Positions 40,531-53,079 of a stretch of 64,000 nt of DNA are shown here, one piece after another (the first letter of the stretch is position 1; every line of letters starts with the position of its first letter). Under the pieces are notes generated by a model. It saw only the letters and a program-made list of their open reading frames with translations. It had not been told where the DNA came from and made no database searches. Origin of the DNA: Tenodera sinensis. Lineage: Eukaryota > Arthropoda > Insecta > Mantodea > Mantidae. The stretch lies in assembly GCA_030765045.1 (NCBI GenBank), contig CM060962.1, forward strand, positions 261,869,647-261,933,646, written 5' to 3'. The translations under genes were made by a program, and so were the position numbers.

Positions 40531-42540
40531 ATACATATAGTATTTATTATGCATAATAAGAAAAGTGTAGCTTGCCAGTACTGTTGCCCTAATACTGCTG
40601 TTATGTTGACTTCAAAACAGTCCTCTAAATGAAGAACATCACAATTTTACCTTACCAAATACTTTTCTTTCATTTGCCGCTGGTGTAGCACATGACACAC
40701 CTTTTGAGAATCTTTGTTTTCTTTTTGTTAGAGAGAATATGCCAGAAAAGTGAGTCCAAGATTTTACACATGGTCACATAGTGGTTGTGCTGGAAGAAAG
40801 CTGGCCTCGAACCAAAGATGGCAGCTGCTGTGCAATGCATGTTCTAAAGTCTGCATAGCTTATCTTGATCTTTTCTGTAATCTTCTGATAAATTACAAAG
40901 AGTTAAACATACGTATGTCCAGAAGATAGCAAAGTATTTGATCTATATCACTTATTGCGTAAGCATTAGTTTTGTCATGCATTTTGAAGGGCTTGGTGCA
41001 TCATCATTGGTTTTTTAATTATTTCCTCACTGTTTCTGCATCAGAATAATTGTCACTGTCACTAACTTTCTTCAGATTGTGTTTCACATTAAGAAAAACA
41101 ACTGCTTTCACTATCACCATCTAATACACTGTGTATCTGTTTTGTCCATGGCTAGCGAGAAGAACAGGCTACGGCGCACCTGTCAAATTCCCCTGTGCCA
41201 TCACAAGCATAGTGTTACCAGCAAAACCAATACTGGATCGTAGTGGCTGTATGCAAATGAAGTATGTAGATGGCATGTAATAAATATGAAAAATGTTTAC
41301 CAATCACTGTTCTTTTCTAAAGTCAAGTGTAAGTTAGGTTTGAAAATCCAATGAAGTGTTATAAATCTGATTTGTCTTCCTATACAAGATTCTGATAGGA
41401 AATATGAAGCACAAAAGTCAAACTGGAGCACCACATTGCGGCATATCTACCGTTTTCTGACCATTATATATTACACAAAATATATTAATCCTACAAGTTT
41501 TGTACTTTTACCTCCCATGGTTAATTAACATTACTTTTTCTTATGTATGTGTTTAATGCTGATTAAAACACTCAAGATGATGTGTGTTTGGAAATCATTT
41601 TTTCAATCTTTGACTTCTGTCAATAATAACTATAGAATTTGATCTTTTAATCTGTGGAAATGTCATAAAAAGGTGTTGTTATTAATAATTCTAATTATTA
41701 ATTTTTGAAACAATGCTTTTCTTAAAACTAAACATCCTTTTTCTTAACAAAATTAGAAAGCATAACACGAGCAGCTATAAAAATGCATCAAATGGAGAAT
41801 TTGTTTATGAAACACCTGAATGTAACAAATCTTGAGGACAAAATTCTTGCATAATACATTTGTTCACTATAAAATAATAATATACTGTTTTCTTTAAAAT
41901 GAAATTGTTACAAAGCATTTCCCTTTGTTGGAGTTCATGAGAAATTATTTTTCATAATGCTCAAAATTATTCCAATAACCTGGAGTAAGGGTCAAAATAA
42001 GTCTCTCACTGATATCTTCTTTCTTGGAAGTCTCTCACTAATATTTGGATGAAAGGCCTAGTCATTAACATTTGTTTTAGAAGTTCATGTATATTCTATT
42101 TTAATAATTTGTTTCTGCAACTAACAATAAATGAATGATTGTGTGGCCAGTTTCAACAGGATTCCACTATAGCACACACTGCCGAGAATTCTATGCATGA
42201 ACTGGGAAGTTGTATGGTGATAGAATAATTAGTTGAGGATTGTAGTCACTTTGTTCCCCTGACCTATCTCTATGAGAATTTTATTTATAGGGAACGTTAA
42301 AGAATAAAGTGTAAGCATCAAATTCACACACATTTCAAGAATTAAAGAACAACATTGCAAGAGAAATGCAGGCAGTGAATGTGAACTTTGGTGAGTAAAA
42401 CAATTGTTTTTGAAGATATAGGGAATGTATCTGTGTTGAAGGTCATTAATTTCAACATCTGTTCTGATGCATGTAAGCCTAATGTAAGTTAGTACAGCAA
42501 TTTCTCCCCTAGAAGCCACATGAACTTGTCGTAGGTGGGG
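40531..42540. other. No gene seen
   Basis: Two kilobases without a recognisable ORF or repeat. The 120-codon minus ORF at 42229-42591 has no motif. Part of 42500-43050 is probably the 5' untranslated region of the following LINE. Confidence 0.35.
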
Positions 42541-43054
42541 AGGCTTGTGTGTACCTGCAACCCTGTGAGCTGTACTGGCGGTGCATGTCACTGGTAGAGT
42601 TACTCATGCCAGAGAGGTCACAGGTGAGGTACTGGACAAAGAAGTGGCTTATTCTTTAACATCTTAAAAGCCATCCCAAATATGGACTCCCAGTAGGAGG
42701 ACCTAGCCGGGACACTCAGTTGGAGTACCAGGTTTTAAGTGCTCTGGCTACCCAAGCTAAGGTATGAGGCATCGTGCTGAGAGCTGAATGGCACTGGGGT
42801 ATAATACAGTCGCTAACAATCCCCTCAGGGCATCGGGCGATGCCCTGTTGTATTTAGTCTTGCACGTGTATAGGGGCTCTGCATGTGTTGACTTAATTTC
42901 CCCAGTACTCATGGGATTCTCATGGAAACCATTTAAAAACCAAACATAAATAAAAAACAGGGAGGGCAGAGACTTGAAACAGAACCTGTCTCAAAAGATG
43001 TAACTCAGGGAGCTGGCAGTTGCAAGCATACCAGAGGACAAAGAAATGGTCCAG

Positions 43055-43912
43055 ATGGCCTCAAATATAAATCGGCTACACCTAGGGAAAAAATCTCTCT
43101 CTGGGGCAGCCAGAAAGAAGCTAAGAAAGTTGAGGGCTGCTCAACCTGATGCTGGGAGCTCTAAGCAACCAGGACAGGGATAGTCTTACCTGACACCTCA
43201 AAGAACTGGGGCTGTGAAAAGAACCAGATCCACACCTGATACACCACCTAGCATCAGACCACACCAGAAAAGACCCAGGGATCCAATGTAACCTGGGGCA
43301 ACTTACAGGGAGGCTTTGGCAGCTTTTAAAATAACTATCATAAAGGAAAACTATCCAGAGACTAAACTCATGGAAGAGGAAGTCAAGGATGTTCTAGAAG
43401 CTATACTCAGCAAGGTAGATGGGGCCAAAGAAGGTGAATACTTAACATTGCTTAGGACCTATACTCTACAAGATGGTGCTCTAATCTATTATTGTGAGGA
43501 TGAGAAGAGTGCTGAATGGCTGAGGACAAATGTCAATGGGGTAAAACTCAAAAAGGACTTGATACTCAAGGTAATTGATGCTAAGAATCTGCCCAAACTA
43601 GTCAAGGTGGCCTTTAGGACTCAGGACTTTATGACCAGGGACCCGAAGGTTCTACTGCGCAGGTTAAGTGTTTTTAATCCAGGACTCAAAACTGAGTATT
43701 GGAAAGTACTGGACTGGCAGGCAGAGGCTCATACTGCTTATAGAACAGGAGTCAGCCAAAACATAAAAGCTGCCAACATGGCAGCCTATACTGGGATAGA
43801 AAGGGGTCAATTTAAGATTCTAGTAGACCCAACAAAGCAAGATGAGGCCCAAGCAGCTAAGGAGGATGAGGCACCTGTGGAGACTAAGGTCACTGTGACT
43901 ACACAGGAGATA
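43055..43912 (+). pseudogene. LINE ORF1 with DUF4780-like domain
   Basis: The frame opens at ATG 43055 with a basic segment (LSGAARKKLRKLRAA) typical of insect LINE ORF1 starts. It has an in-frame TAG at 43181-43183 and a further stop near 43288, then is open to the junction near 43912. The domain FKITIIKENYPETKL ... LEAILSKVDG ... GALIYYCEDEKSAEWL resembles DUF4780, found mostly in insect retroelement ORF1 proteins and thought to bind the element's RNA. The upstream 42540-43054 looks like 5' untranslated sequence of the same element. No zinc knuckle is seen. It ends where the antisense LINE ORF2 begins. Confidence 0.65.
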
Positions 43913-45785
43913 TATTGTTGTCGATGTGGGGTTTGCAAGTTAATTTATGGTGCAAGATGCCTCCAAGATATTTTGCTTGGGTGAACCAGTTCACTCTACC
44001 ACCAACTATCCATATCTCAGGGAGATCAACTAATGAAGGTGACTTCACTGGGTTGATTTTTAAATGCCAGGTGGTGAACCATCCTGTTAAGGCGTCTGCA
44101 TACTTTTGGAGCCTGTTTGCTGCTACACTATGTTTAACAGAGGCAGTGGTAATAGTGGTGTCATCTGCAAACTGGTAGAGTGAACACCCCGGATAGGATG
44201 GCAATGAATTAATGTACACCAGGAAGAAAAGCAGGCCTAGGACGCTTCCTTGAGGGTGTCCTGTTCGGATGGGATGGGAAATTGAAATAACTTCTTCTTT
44301 GGAGATTGCTGAGGTAGGAGTGGTTCAGATGGATTATGTAGGGTGGGAGGTTGTATTGCATGAGGTGGTCCAGGGGTCTCTCATGCCAAGTAGAATCTAA
44401 GGCCCGTGTGATGTCCAAAAATAATGCCACAACAAAGTACCGGTTGTTAAAGCCCTTGATCTCGTCCACCAGACGTAGCAGATGATGGATGGTTGCGTGC
44501 TGACGGTGGAATCCAAACTACTCAGGTTGAAGCACTTCTAAGGTATCCAGGGATTTTTGGAGTTTCACTTGTATAACTTTCTTGAAGATCTTACTGGGAC
44601 TTGGAAGCAGGCTGATTGGCCGGTATCCTTCAGGGGAGGAAAAGCCTTCCCTGGCTTCGGCAAGGTGATCCTTTTAGCATGCTTCCATGCCTTTGGGAAG
44701 TATGTTATGCGGAGAAGTCCATTGAAAAGTTGCACAATGAGCTCAAACCAGCTCTGTGGGAGAGTCTGTAGAGTCACATAGGTATGTTGTCGTACCCTGT
44801 CGCATTGTAGCGTGTGACTGTAGAAATAAGCTGTTGGATGTGTAGGTTACAGTCTCCAGTATGAATGGCCTGGATAGAAACTGTTTTACTTGGCCTTTCA
44901 CCTACAGTAAAAGATCGTCACAGGTTATCACCGATTGGAATGTTTGTTCCAGGAATTCGGCCATCAACTTCACCTTCTCTCTGGCTGATTGAGCAAAGCG
45001 GGTACCCTGGCGTAGGGGATCGTCTTGCACAGGTAGGCACAACAATGCCTTGTAAATATGCCAAAGGTATTGATCCTCTGCTGAGCGAAGATAGTCGTCG
45101 CTCCCATTCATCATTGCAATAGTCTGCAAGTTTCTCTTTTAGGACACGTTGTAGTCTGTTGAGCTCCCTTCTATCCAGGGTTGAACCACTGTACCGGGCT
45201 CGACGACATGCTCTATTCTTTGCCGCTATAAGGTCATGAAAGTGGCGAGGCGATTTTCTAACTGCCTGGGCTGGCCCTCAGCTAGGTAGGGTTGCATATG
45301 TTATGGCTGCAGCTTTGGAGGAGTGAAGGTTTAATATCAGCCCTTCGGAATCCTATTCTATAGAACAGGGATCGAGGGTTACTGCTATGCCTGCCAGTAT
45401 ATCCGTGAACTCTCGCCAGTGGACGTGACTAGGAGTGGGGAAGAAGCAATGTGATTTGAGATTACCTCGGGATTTGAATAGCAGAAGGATGGAAGTGTTC
45501 AGAGGATATCTCTGGAAGGGAGAAGGCTTTTGGATGGCATCTGGTGTTCTTGACTAGGGCAATGTCTAGCCAGTACGGGGGTCAGCGACCGTTGCCCTCA
45601 ATGGTTGAGGATTGTGGAGTTCTATGTTGGGGTCTTTGCATTTTGTCCTCCATGGCGATGGTTGCCGTATTCGTGGAAAATATTGCATCCAACTCCCTGT
45701 CAAAAATAGGGCTAGGGGGGATGTAAACGGGGAAGAGCCTTAGAGGTTCTTTGTCTCCAAATGAATGAGTGATTTACAGGCTGGG
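43913..45785 (-). pseudogene. Jockey-type LINE ORF2, truncated and frameshifted
   Basis: On minus: an endonuclease fragment (EPLRLFPVYIPPSPIFDREL, about 45760); a linker; RT motifs RITLPKPGKAF (about 44650), GFHRQHATIHHLLRLVDEI (about 44480), ALFLDITRALDSTWH (motif A, about 44420), a frameshifted QGSVLG block near 44245, and FADDTTITTAS (motif C, about 44150). It continues to YLGGILHHKLTCKPHID and then stops at the junction with ORF1 on the other strand. Stops and frameshifts occur throughout. The 3' end is missing. Confidence 0.75.
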
Positions 45786-46550
45786 ATTTGGATTAGATTA
45801 GATTAGATTGCGTTTAGCGAGTTCACAAGTAACCATGGAGGCTGGTGAACATTGAACATGTCAATTGTGATGTACAAAACATTGTCAATAAATATACAGA
45901 ATGAGCACATAAATACTCATTATATACAGGAACAAAAAGGAAACAAACAAACAACAGCAAAGGGGATAATGGAAACACAATCAAAGCTTACCTGAAATTT
46001 GTCAGATAAGAATTGATTTTTGTGTTAGATTTACACTAGGCATTTACAGCCATATTCTACTGTTTTGTTGTAATATAACAACAATAATTCATCTAGAGAT
46101 CACTTACAGAGTTACATAAGCTTTCACAGGATGATTTGTCATTTAGATTACCTTATACAGAATGAAATGAGTTAAAAATAACTTACAGAGTTACATAAGC
46201 ATTAACTCAAACAATTTGTCATTTAAATAATCTTATACAGAATAAAATGAGTTAGAAACTACTTTCAAAGCTACATAAGCATTAACAGGAATAATTTGTC
46301 ATTTGAATAATCTTACACAGAACAAAATGAGTTAGAAACTCCTTACAAAGCTACACAAGCATTAACAGAAATAATTTGTCATTTAAATAATCTTATACAG
46401 AATGCAATGAGTTAGGAACTACTTACAAAGCTACATGAGCATTAACAGGAATAATTTGTCATTTAAACAATCTTATACAAGCAAAAGTATAAATGTTTCA
46501 AATTACAAGATCAAGTTTATTAACTTTAATAGAGAAACAGAAGTATAACG
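45786..46550 (-). mobile_element. LINE 3'-end fragment with ~80-bp tandem repeats
   Basis: About five copies of an 80-bp unit (46105-46485; GTTACATAAG recurs at 46111, 46190 and 46270 as GCTACATAAG). Then follows non-coding sequence ending at a GATTA run (about 45793-45810) that would be the simple 3' tail on minus. The same 80-bp unit forms the 3' region of the LINE at 56841-59040. Confidence 0.6.
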
Positions 46551-46590
46551 AAGATTTTTATCTTCTATCAATCAAAACAAAACTGATGAC

Positions 46591-47790
46591 TAGGGCTTGG
46601 AAGTTCATGCCCTAAAAAACACTGAAATATGCATGCAAATATGCTCTTAAAAACTTCAAAATATGCAAAGAAATATGCACTATTTAAATAAAACAATTAA
46701 TGTTCCTTTGCAGTGGGCAAGACGAGTTAGTATAAATAATAAATAAAGTTACCTTATTCCTTAGAGGTTGAAGCAGAAGTGGTCCTGCTATTATTATTAA
46801 CTTCTAAATTGCAGTTCAAAACCACACTTTGAACAAATTTTCAATTCTAAAACATTGTCTGTTGTCTCGCAAAACACTTTAGAAACGTTAAAAACCTCTC
46901 TCCACGTCACAAAATGCTATCGGGGCATATTTAAATGAAGTTAACTGCTTTACAGAGAGACTCATATTTCTTGGTGTGATAGATGGTTGTCTTTCGAGGA
47001 TGTCTTGAATACTGCACATCTATTTATAACCAAAATTTTTTGAAATTACATAATTCACTTTCTCTTTCACTTTTTGTCCTATGCTACCAGGAACTGCACT
47101 TAGATCACATATTGTTATCTCAAAGACAGTAAGTGATTCATCCAAAGGAGATCCTACAGCTTCCAATGCCGTTATGGCTGTTTGTAAGAAAGAAAAATGG
47201 GCAGATATGAAACTAAGATCCTCTTTTAACCCAGTGCCTGACAGAATATTTTGCAGTTTCTATTGATGAAGCATCTTTCGAGTCCAATGAATAAACAACT
47301 TCTTCGACTATTTCTATGTGCTCAGTATAATATAAAACTGCTTCGACCCATGTTCCCCATCAAGTTAACACTGGTGAAGGAGGAAGTCGGATATTAGGTG
47401 CTGTTGATCTAAACAACTTAACTCTTTTAGGAGATTTAACAAAAATTATCTTCGTACCGGACACAAATCTATCTACCAATGGGAAAGAATCATTGTCTCA
47501 GAAATGCTACTAATATGAAAATTATTACACAGATGAAAAAAAAAAGCATAAGAATCCTTAAAATATGCAATATAGGGGCTATGATATTGAAATCTTTGTG
47601 AGTTGTATTATCATGTGCAATACTACCAATATGAAAAGTATTATTCAGATAGAAAAAAATAATAAAAAGCCACAAAAATCATTAAAATATGCAATATAGG
47701 GACTATAATGTTGAAATATGCATTTATCAAAAATCAAGAAAATATGCAGTTATATGCACTATAAAATCATGTCCAAATAACCGAAAATTC
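46591..47790 (-). pseudogene. hAT element relic
   Basis: The left end starts TAGGGCTTGGAAGTTCATG and then reads CCTAAAAAACACTGAAATATGCATGCA, resembling the terminus at 6383. On minus near 47455-47240 a transposase segment is readable: KIIFVKSPKRVKLFRS, then LPPSPVLT-stop-WGTWVEAVLYY. That is the same RW-type hAT block as in 13528-15013. ATATGCA motifs recur at both sides (46630-46690 and 47550-47760). The right terminus and target duplication were not found. Confidence 0.6.
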
Positions 47791-48540
47791 CATAATTCAT
47801 GCACATAATGTAAGAGCATACATTTTTAACCCACTCTAGGATGAGTTACGTCATGAGCCAATCACTCCAGGAAGACTTGACATGAGTGATCAGGTAGATG
47901 ACAGGCCTTTTCCAGCAGCTGCTTGAAAGGAGCATGTGTAATCACAAAGTAATTTCTCCCTTAGGTACCGTAGAGTGTGTTGTTTCTCAAGAATGACAGA
48001 ATATAGTTGGAATGATTCTAAATAGGCGTGATTCATGTTGGCTCTGAACCTCATAGTTGGTCTTATACAGTACAGTGGCTTTATTTTATGTTCAGAATGT
48101 CAAAGTAGATATACCTTGTGTGATTTTATAAACAAAATGACTGAACAGTAAAACTACTTTATTCAGCTAAGGACTAAAAAATAAAGTTTATATAGTTGCA
48201 CAATGGCTGTAACAGATTAACACATTGAAATCTCACAATGTACATAGCTATGTTCCAATTGCTTTGCTAAATAACACATTGTGTAATTTGTGTAGGTGTG
48301 GTAATAATCAGGTAAGGAAGTGTGTTGCACATTTATATGTTGTATTCAGAAAGGGTATTTTAACTCTCCAGCTGCTTATTTAGAAAATGATGCAACTGTA
48401 GGTCAATACAGTTGTACTGAACAGAAAAGCAAACTTATATTTTAAAATGCAATTCTTTGTATAGCATACTTTGTTTGCCTTTTGTTAAAGTAAGTATGGA
48501 TAAATTTGGTCAAAATTAAATAAAGTCTATTTAAAGTATA
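47791..48540. other. No gene seen
   Basis: No recognisable feature. Confidence 0.35.
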
Positions 48541-48576
48541 ACTAGGAGTTATTTCCTGGCTGTTATGCTGTGGTCT

Positions 48577-48828
48577 GCTGGAGTTTAAGCACCCAGATGT
48601 TTCGTCCACGGCTGCGGCGGGCATCTTTGGTGGCGCAGTTGTGGTCTCCTCGGAGAACTGACATGACGTATGAGGTGTGAACTGTCTGAGCTGCAGTAGG
48701 CTAATAGTTCGGACCAATCAATGGAGGCCACTTGAGGGATTAGCTTCTCAAAGGAGACTATGATGGCACCACTGAGGATGTCCGCTGCGGCTGTGGACGT
48801 GGCATCTGGGTGCTTAAACTCCCAGTTA
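48577..48828. repeat. Foldback repeat, ~90-bp arms
   Basis: The left arm begins GGAGTTTAAGCACCCAGATG (48580) and the right arm ends with its complement (about 48802-48823). Homology continues through TCCAC-GGCTGCGGCGG versus CCGCTGCGGCTGTGGA and into a GTGGTCTCCTCGGAGAA / TTCTCAAAGGAGACTAT pair. About 60-70 bp separate the arms. GC-rich compared with its surroundings. Confidence 0.65.
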
Positions 48829-49049
48829 TATTGACTCCGGCCGTGAAAGTCTACGCTCTATTTAAAGTCTTAATTGAAAGGTATGTTCTGTCTAAAGTAT
48901 ACCTTCAATTGGAGTCATATTTCCAATTATGATGATGACAATGATGATGACGGTGACAACGATGATGATGGATAACATTATTGTGAAATATAACTGCAAT
49001 GGAAATGTAGTTTATCTTTTGTTTTGGTTTTTTGGTTGTTTGTTATTTT

Positions 49050-49547
49050 ACCCAAGCTGAGCAGAACATTACTTCCACTTACTGGTGTTTTGCTCCTCAC
49101 TGTAACTTTTCTATCTGACCTTACCTTGGTCATCTCTTGTTCTCTTCCGACCCCGATGCTATTAGGGTTCCTGAGGGCTAGGGAGTCCTTATTTTTCCAA
49201 CCTCCATTTCTCTAATTTCTCTATAAAACCTTAACCCCTAACATGCTGACCTGTCATGGCATGTAATACGTCCTCTGATTGGTAATCAGAGGATATGGTC
49301 GGTGAATTTATTTTGATAATTCTCCCAGTCAGGTTGGTGAGACCTGTAAACCAACGACAGGTGTGGTCTTCCAGACATTCTGGGGGTTGTGAGAGAGCAA
49401 TGTGACCGCCGAAACATAAAAATATGGTGCTCTCTAAAAAGCGGTTACATTTACTGCTAAGTCTCTTCAATATTTATATTGAAAAATATTAGAGAGAAGA
49501 GGATTAATGACTTCATTGTCAGAAATCCAGCATTAGCTAACAACAAC
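49050..49547 (+). mobile_element. Internally deleted I-type LINE
   Basis: About 430 bp match the 5' part of the LINE at 52646-56840 (from ACCCAAGCTGAGCAG to TCTTCAATATTTAT). They join directly to the last 65-70 bp of that LINE (GAAAAATATT to CATTAGCTAACAACAAC). All coding sequence is gone. It keeps both ends, so it could be a non-autonomous derivative. Confidence 0.75.
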
Positions 49548-49930
49548 ATTCACTTTTTAATGTTTTAACTGTTTTATCATTAACTTTTTAATGCTCTAAC
49601 TGTTTTCGCATTCACCTTTTAATGTTTTTACTATTTTAACTTTCAGTTTTTTACTGCCAGCAGTTTGAGTGTTTTACGATCTTTATGTTTTGACTTCAGG
49701 CCCAAATGATCGCATTGTTGATAGGCTCTTAAACTCCACTCACTGAAAATGTAGATGGTTTTCAAGCTACAGAGATAAGCAATTACAATAATTGGAGAAC
49801 TAAATAGAAGATAGACTTGCAGATTAATGTTCAAACCATTTAGTATTTTTACCATTCCATATATGCGACTATAAGGTTCAGTGTGTACGAATCAGGAAAT
49901 TGATATCAAGCACCTCGTAGCATGGGACCA
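49548..49930. other. No gene seen
   Basis: Starts with several TTTTAATG(C/T)TTTAACTGTTTT near-repeats (about 49555-49660), otherwise unassigned. Confidence 0.4.
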
Positions 49931-49934
49931 CCCC

Positions 49935-50132
49935 ACAGTAGACTTTGAGCGATAGTGAAATCTTTTAAAGCTGTGAGATTCCGTTCTCTTTGCACAGCCT
50001 ACATAAAAATGAGTAACAATCTTCCATTTGACAAAAGTTTAAGTATTCCAAAACTCGGGCAAATAACAAGGAATATCTCCAAAATATTTCACTCCACACA
50101 CACGCACGCACGCACGCACACGCACACACACA

Positions 50133-50218
<86 letters not shown>

Positions 50219-50722
50219 AAATTGTGGGTTTTGACAAGATCTAAATTTTTTGTATTGTAAGATTTGGTCTATCTCTTATGGTTTACCAGTTATACAAAAG
50301 TTGTCAAGAGTAAACAGGACTCTTTGGTCTATAGCCAAAAAGTTCAAAATATGCGTTACATTTGCCATGAAAGTATCTTAAACATGTGGCATTCTAACCA
50401 AAATTGTTGGCGCATTTTCAAGAAAATAAAAATTTTCAAAAAATGTTCCATGTAAAGGGTAGTTTAGGGTGGAGGAATTTTCTTCAAAATCTTTGTGTCG
50501 TATCCTTGAAATATATGAAGCTTAAATACCAACTTTGGCTTTTAACCAACTTTTCGTTTTTATATTATGTTGTTCACAGACAGACACACACACATGTGGA
50601 CCCTTTTCTAAAAATGCTGTTTTTTTATTCAGGGGCCTCAAAACATATATTTCCTGTGAAATCTCGACACCACATTTGGGGTGGATTACAATACTTACTA
50701 TACATAGTAGAGAAAATAAAAC
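49935..50722 (+). repeat. Family A repeat, 5'-truncated copy with (CA)n
   Basis: Runs from GTAGACTTTGAGCGATAG to GTAGAGAAAATAAAA. A CA microsatellite of about 125 bp (50095-50217) has expanded inside it at the position where other copies have a short A-rich segment. Confidence 0.75.
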
Positions 50723-50794
50723 GCTGTTGCAGAATTTCAAATTTTAGCATAAAATTCCTTAGGTTTCTACTGATTTTCATGTACTTTGCGATTC

Positions 50795-50990
50795 AAAGGA
50801 ATTGTCGATCTGGTCACTGGGCTGCTGATCCCAAAGTCATGGGTCCAAACCCAGTCCACATTGTTGGTTTGTAAGTGTGCTTAAAATAACAGCCCCATGT
50901 CAGTAGATTTATTGGCATGTAAAAGCACTGTGAAATGAAATTCCGACACACTGACACCACTGATATAATCCTGGCAATTGACAGCATTGT
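50795..50990 (+). mobile_element. tRNA-like SINE
   Basis: TCTGGTCACTGGGCTGC (A-box side) and ATGGGTCCAAACCC (B-box side) form a tRNA-like head. The body has CATGTCAGTAGATTTATTGG and GTGAAATGAAATTCCGACAC. The B box deviates from consensus. Confidence 0.5.
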
Positions 50991-51719
50991 TAATAAATTA
51001 AATATTTATTGATTCAAAGGAATCAAGCAGTAACAATTTTTTTCTTTCTTTGCCTCCTTAGTGATATGTAAGAATGCTGATTTATATATGTACTGAATGC
51101 ATAATGTTCTGAACCATGTAAAGTTAGACATAGTATTTTGACTTCTTCAGAATTTTTTTTTCAGACTCAGTTTGACTGAAAATAAAAGTGAAGTTAAATG
51201 AAATTTTGTCTTCAAGGCTGCTATTAAAACTTCATATATTTTTTTTGTGTTATACTCTCTGATTCTGTTGTACATATTTCACTTTGACAATGTCTCATAC
51301 TAGTATAAGTTCATTGACAAGAAATAAATGGTTTGATATGACGGTAAAGCAAATGTAAACTACAGAGAGATCCAAATACATGGGAACCGCTGCTCTGTGT
51401 TTTTCCACTGTGCATGCCGAAACACGATTACAGCAGCTAATATACAGAAGGTCACGAGCATAACTTGTTTTTCTCTGCTCTGCTCATAATCAGTATTGAG
51501 TTGACACAATGTTGTGCGGCTGCATTATTACCAGTGTGCTTTATTATTTAGTCTTGTACTTAGTCACAAAGCGTATTATAGCTCTGTGTTTGTTTTCTAC
51601 TGCACAGAGTGTATTTATGATTTGTATGTGTTAACTCAGCTCACCAGGTGTAAATGCAATTTGCAGCAAGATTTCCAGGTGTAAATGTTTCAGGCTGTAC
51701 AACAATCATAAACTTTACA
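50991..51719. other. No gene seen
   Basis: AT-rich, probably including the 5' flank of the mariner-type element. No inverted end was found. Confidence 0.35.
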
Positions 51720-52597
51720 ATAAATTTCAGGCCACAGGAAGTGTTCAGGCTCAGCAACCTAAAAGACGGCATACTGTTCTTACCAAAGAAACATTAGACG
51801 ACATCAGTCATCATTTGGAGAATTCCCCCTAAAAATTGCTTAGGTGTCTTTCACAACAGACAGGCATTTCTTATGGCTACTAAATTGCTGAAGTTAAAAC
51901 CATATGAGATAACTGTGGCACACGCTCTTCAACCAGGTGATCCTGTAATTAGGCGCACATTTTGTGAGTGGACTCTCAATAGTGTATACAATGGCAAAAT
52001 TAACCCAAATTTAATATTTTTCATGGACGAGGCTTGGTTCCACCTTCATGGATATGTGTGTACATAAAATAATCGTTAATGGAGCTCTGAGAAACCTAAT
52101 ATTGTTCATGAAATACCCCTTCATGACGAAAAAATTGGTGTATGGTGCACCATTAGTGGAGAAAGATTTATAGGCCCAATGTTTTTCGGGTCAACAGTTG
52201 ACGCCCGTACATACATGAATACAATTATGTGCCCTGGTTTCAGAGAATTAGCCAAGAGGGAGCATGAATTTGCCTGTTTTCAACAATGCTCTGCAACAGC
52301 TCATACAGCCAATCTTTTGATGAGAACAATTGAAAGTGTGTTTCAGGACAGAATTATTAGCAGAAATTTGTGGCCCCCTTGGTCCCTCGACCTAACTCCT
52401 GCGATTTCTATCTCTGGGGTAATGTAAAGCATAAAGTGTACAAGACAAACACACACATCCTGGAAGAATTAAAACAAAATATCCATCAGGAAATTGCCAA
52501 CATTTCTCAATGTGAACTACGGCAAGTGATGGATAATTTCCTAAGGAGGTGTCAAAAATGTATGGATGGCAGTGGCCAGTTTCAGCATCTGCTATAA
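51720..52597 (+). pseudogene. Mariner-type (IS630/Tc1/mariner) transposase, broken
   Basis: Readable from AQQPKRRHTVLTKETLDDI (about 51750) through FFMDEAWFHLHGYV (first catalytic Asp region, about 52018), HEIPLHDEKIGVWCTISG, a QQCSATAHTAN block (about 52290) and NLWPPWSLDLTP to a DFYLWGNVKHKVYK block (about 52400). It ends LRRCQKCMDGSGQFQHLL-stop at 52597. A stop near 51830 and shifts near 51875, 52065 and 52400 break it. The second catalytic site normally reads QQDGA; here it is QQCSA, so the Asp is lost. The type is common in insects; the host range was not deduced. Confidence 0.8.
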
Positions 52598-53079
52598 TTA
52601 AATTGGGTACTCAGGGGTCTCCGTCTAGGGGATATGTGAATAGCAACCCAAGCTGAGCAGAACATTACTTCCACTTACTGGTGTTTTGCACCTCACTGTA
52701 ACTTTTCTATCTGACTTTACCTTGGTCAACTCTTGTTCTCTTCTGACCCTGATGCTATTAGGGTTCCCGAAGGCTAGGGAGTCTTTATTTTTCCAACCTC
52801 TCCATTTCTCTAATTTCTCTATAAAACCTTAACCCCTAACATGCTGACCTGTCATGGCATGTATACGTCCTCTGATTGGTAACCAGAGGATATGGTCAGT
52901 GAATTTATTTTGATAATTCTCCCGGTCAGGTCGGTGAGATCCGTAAACCAATGACAGGTGTGGTCCTCCAGACATTCTGGGGGTTGTGAGAGAGTGATGT
53001 GACTGCCAAAACATAAAAATATGGTGCTCTCTAAAAAGCGGTTACATTTATTGCTAAGTCTCTTCAATATTTATGCAAT

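Noticed and set aside
43055..45785. Twin-priming inversion of one LINE
   Set aside because: Twin priming puts the inverted 5' part ahead of the sense 3' part. Here the order is the reverse and no 3' tail is present.
46105..46485. Possible CRISPR-like array (regular 80-bp spacing)
   Set aside because: The whole unit is repeated with drift and there are no unique spacers. It belongs to a LINE 3' region in a eukaryotic genome.
49955..50260. ORFs of His-Thr or Cys-Val repeats
   Set aside because: Translation of a CA microsatellite inside a family A copy.
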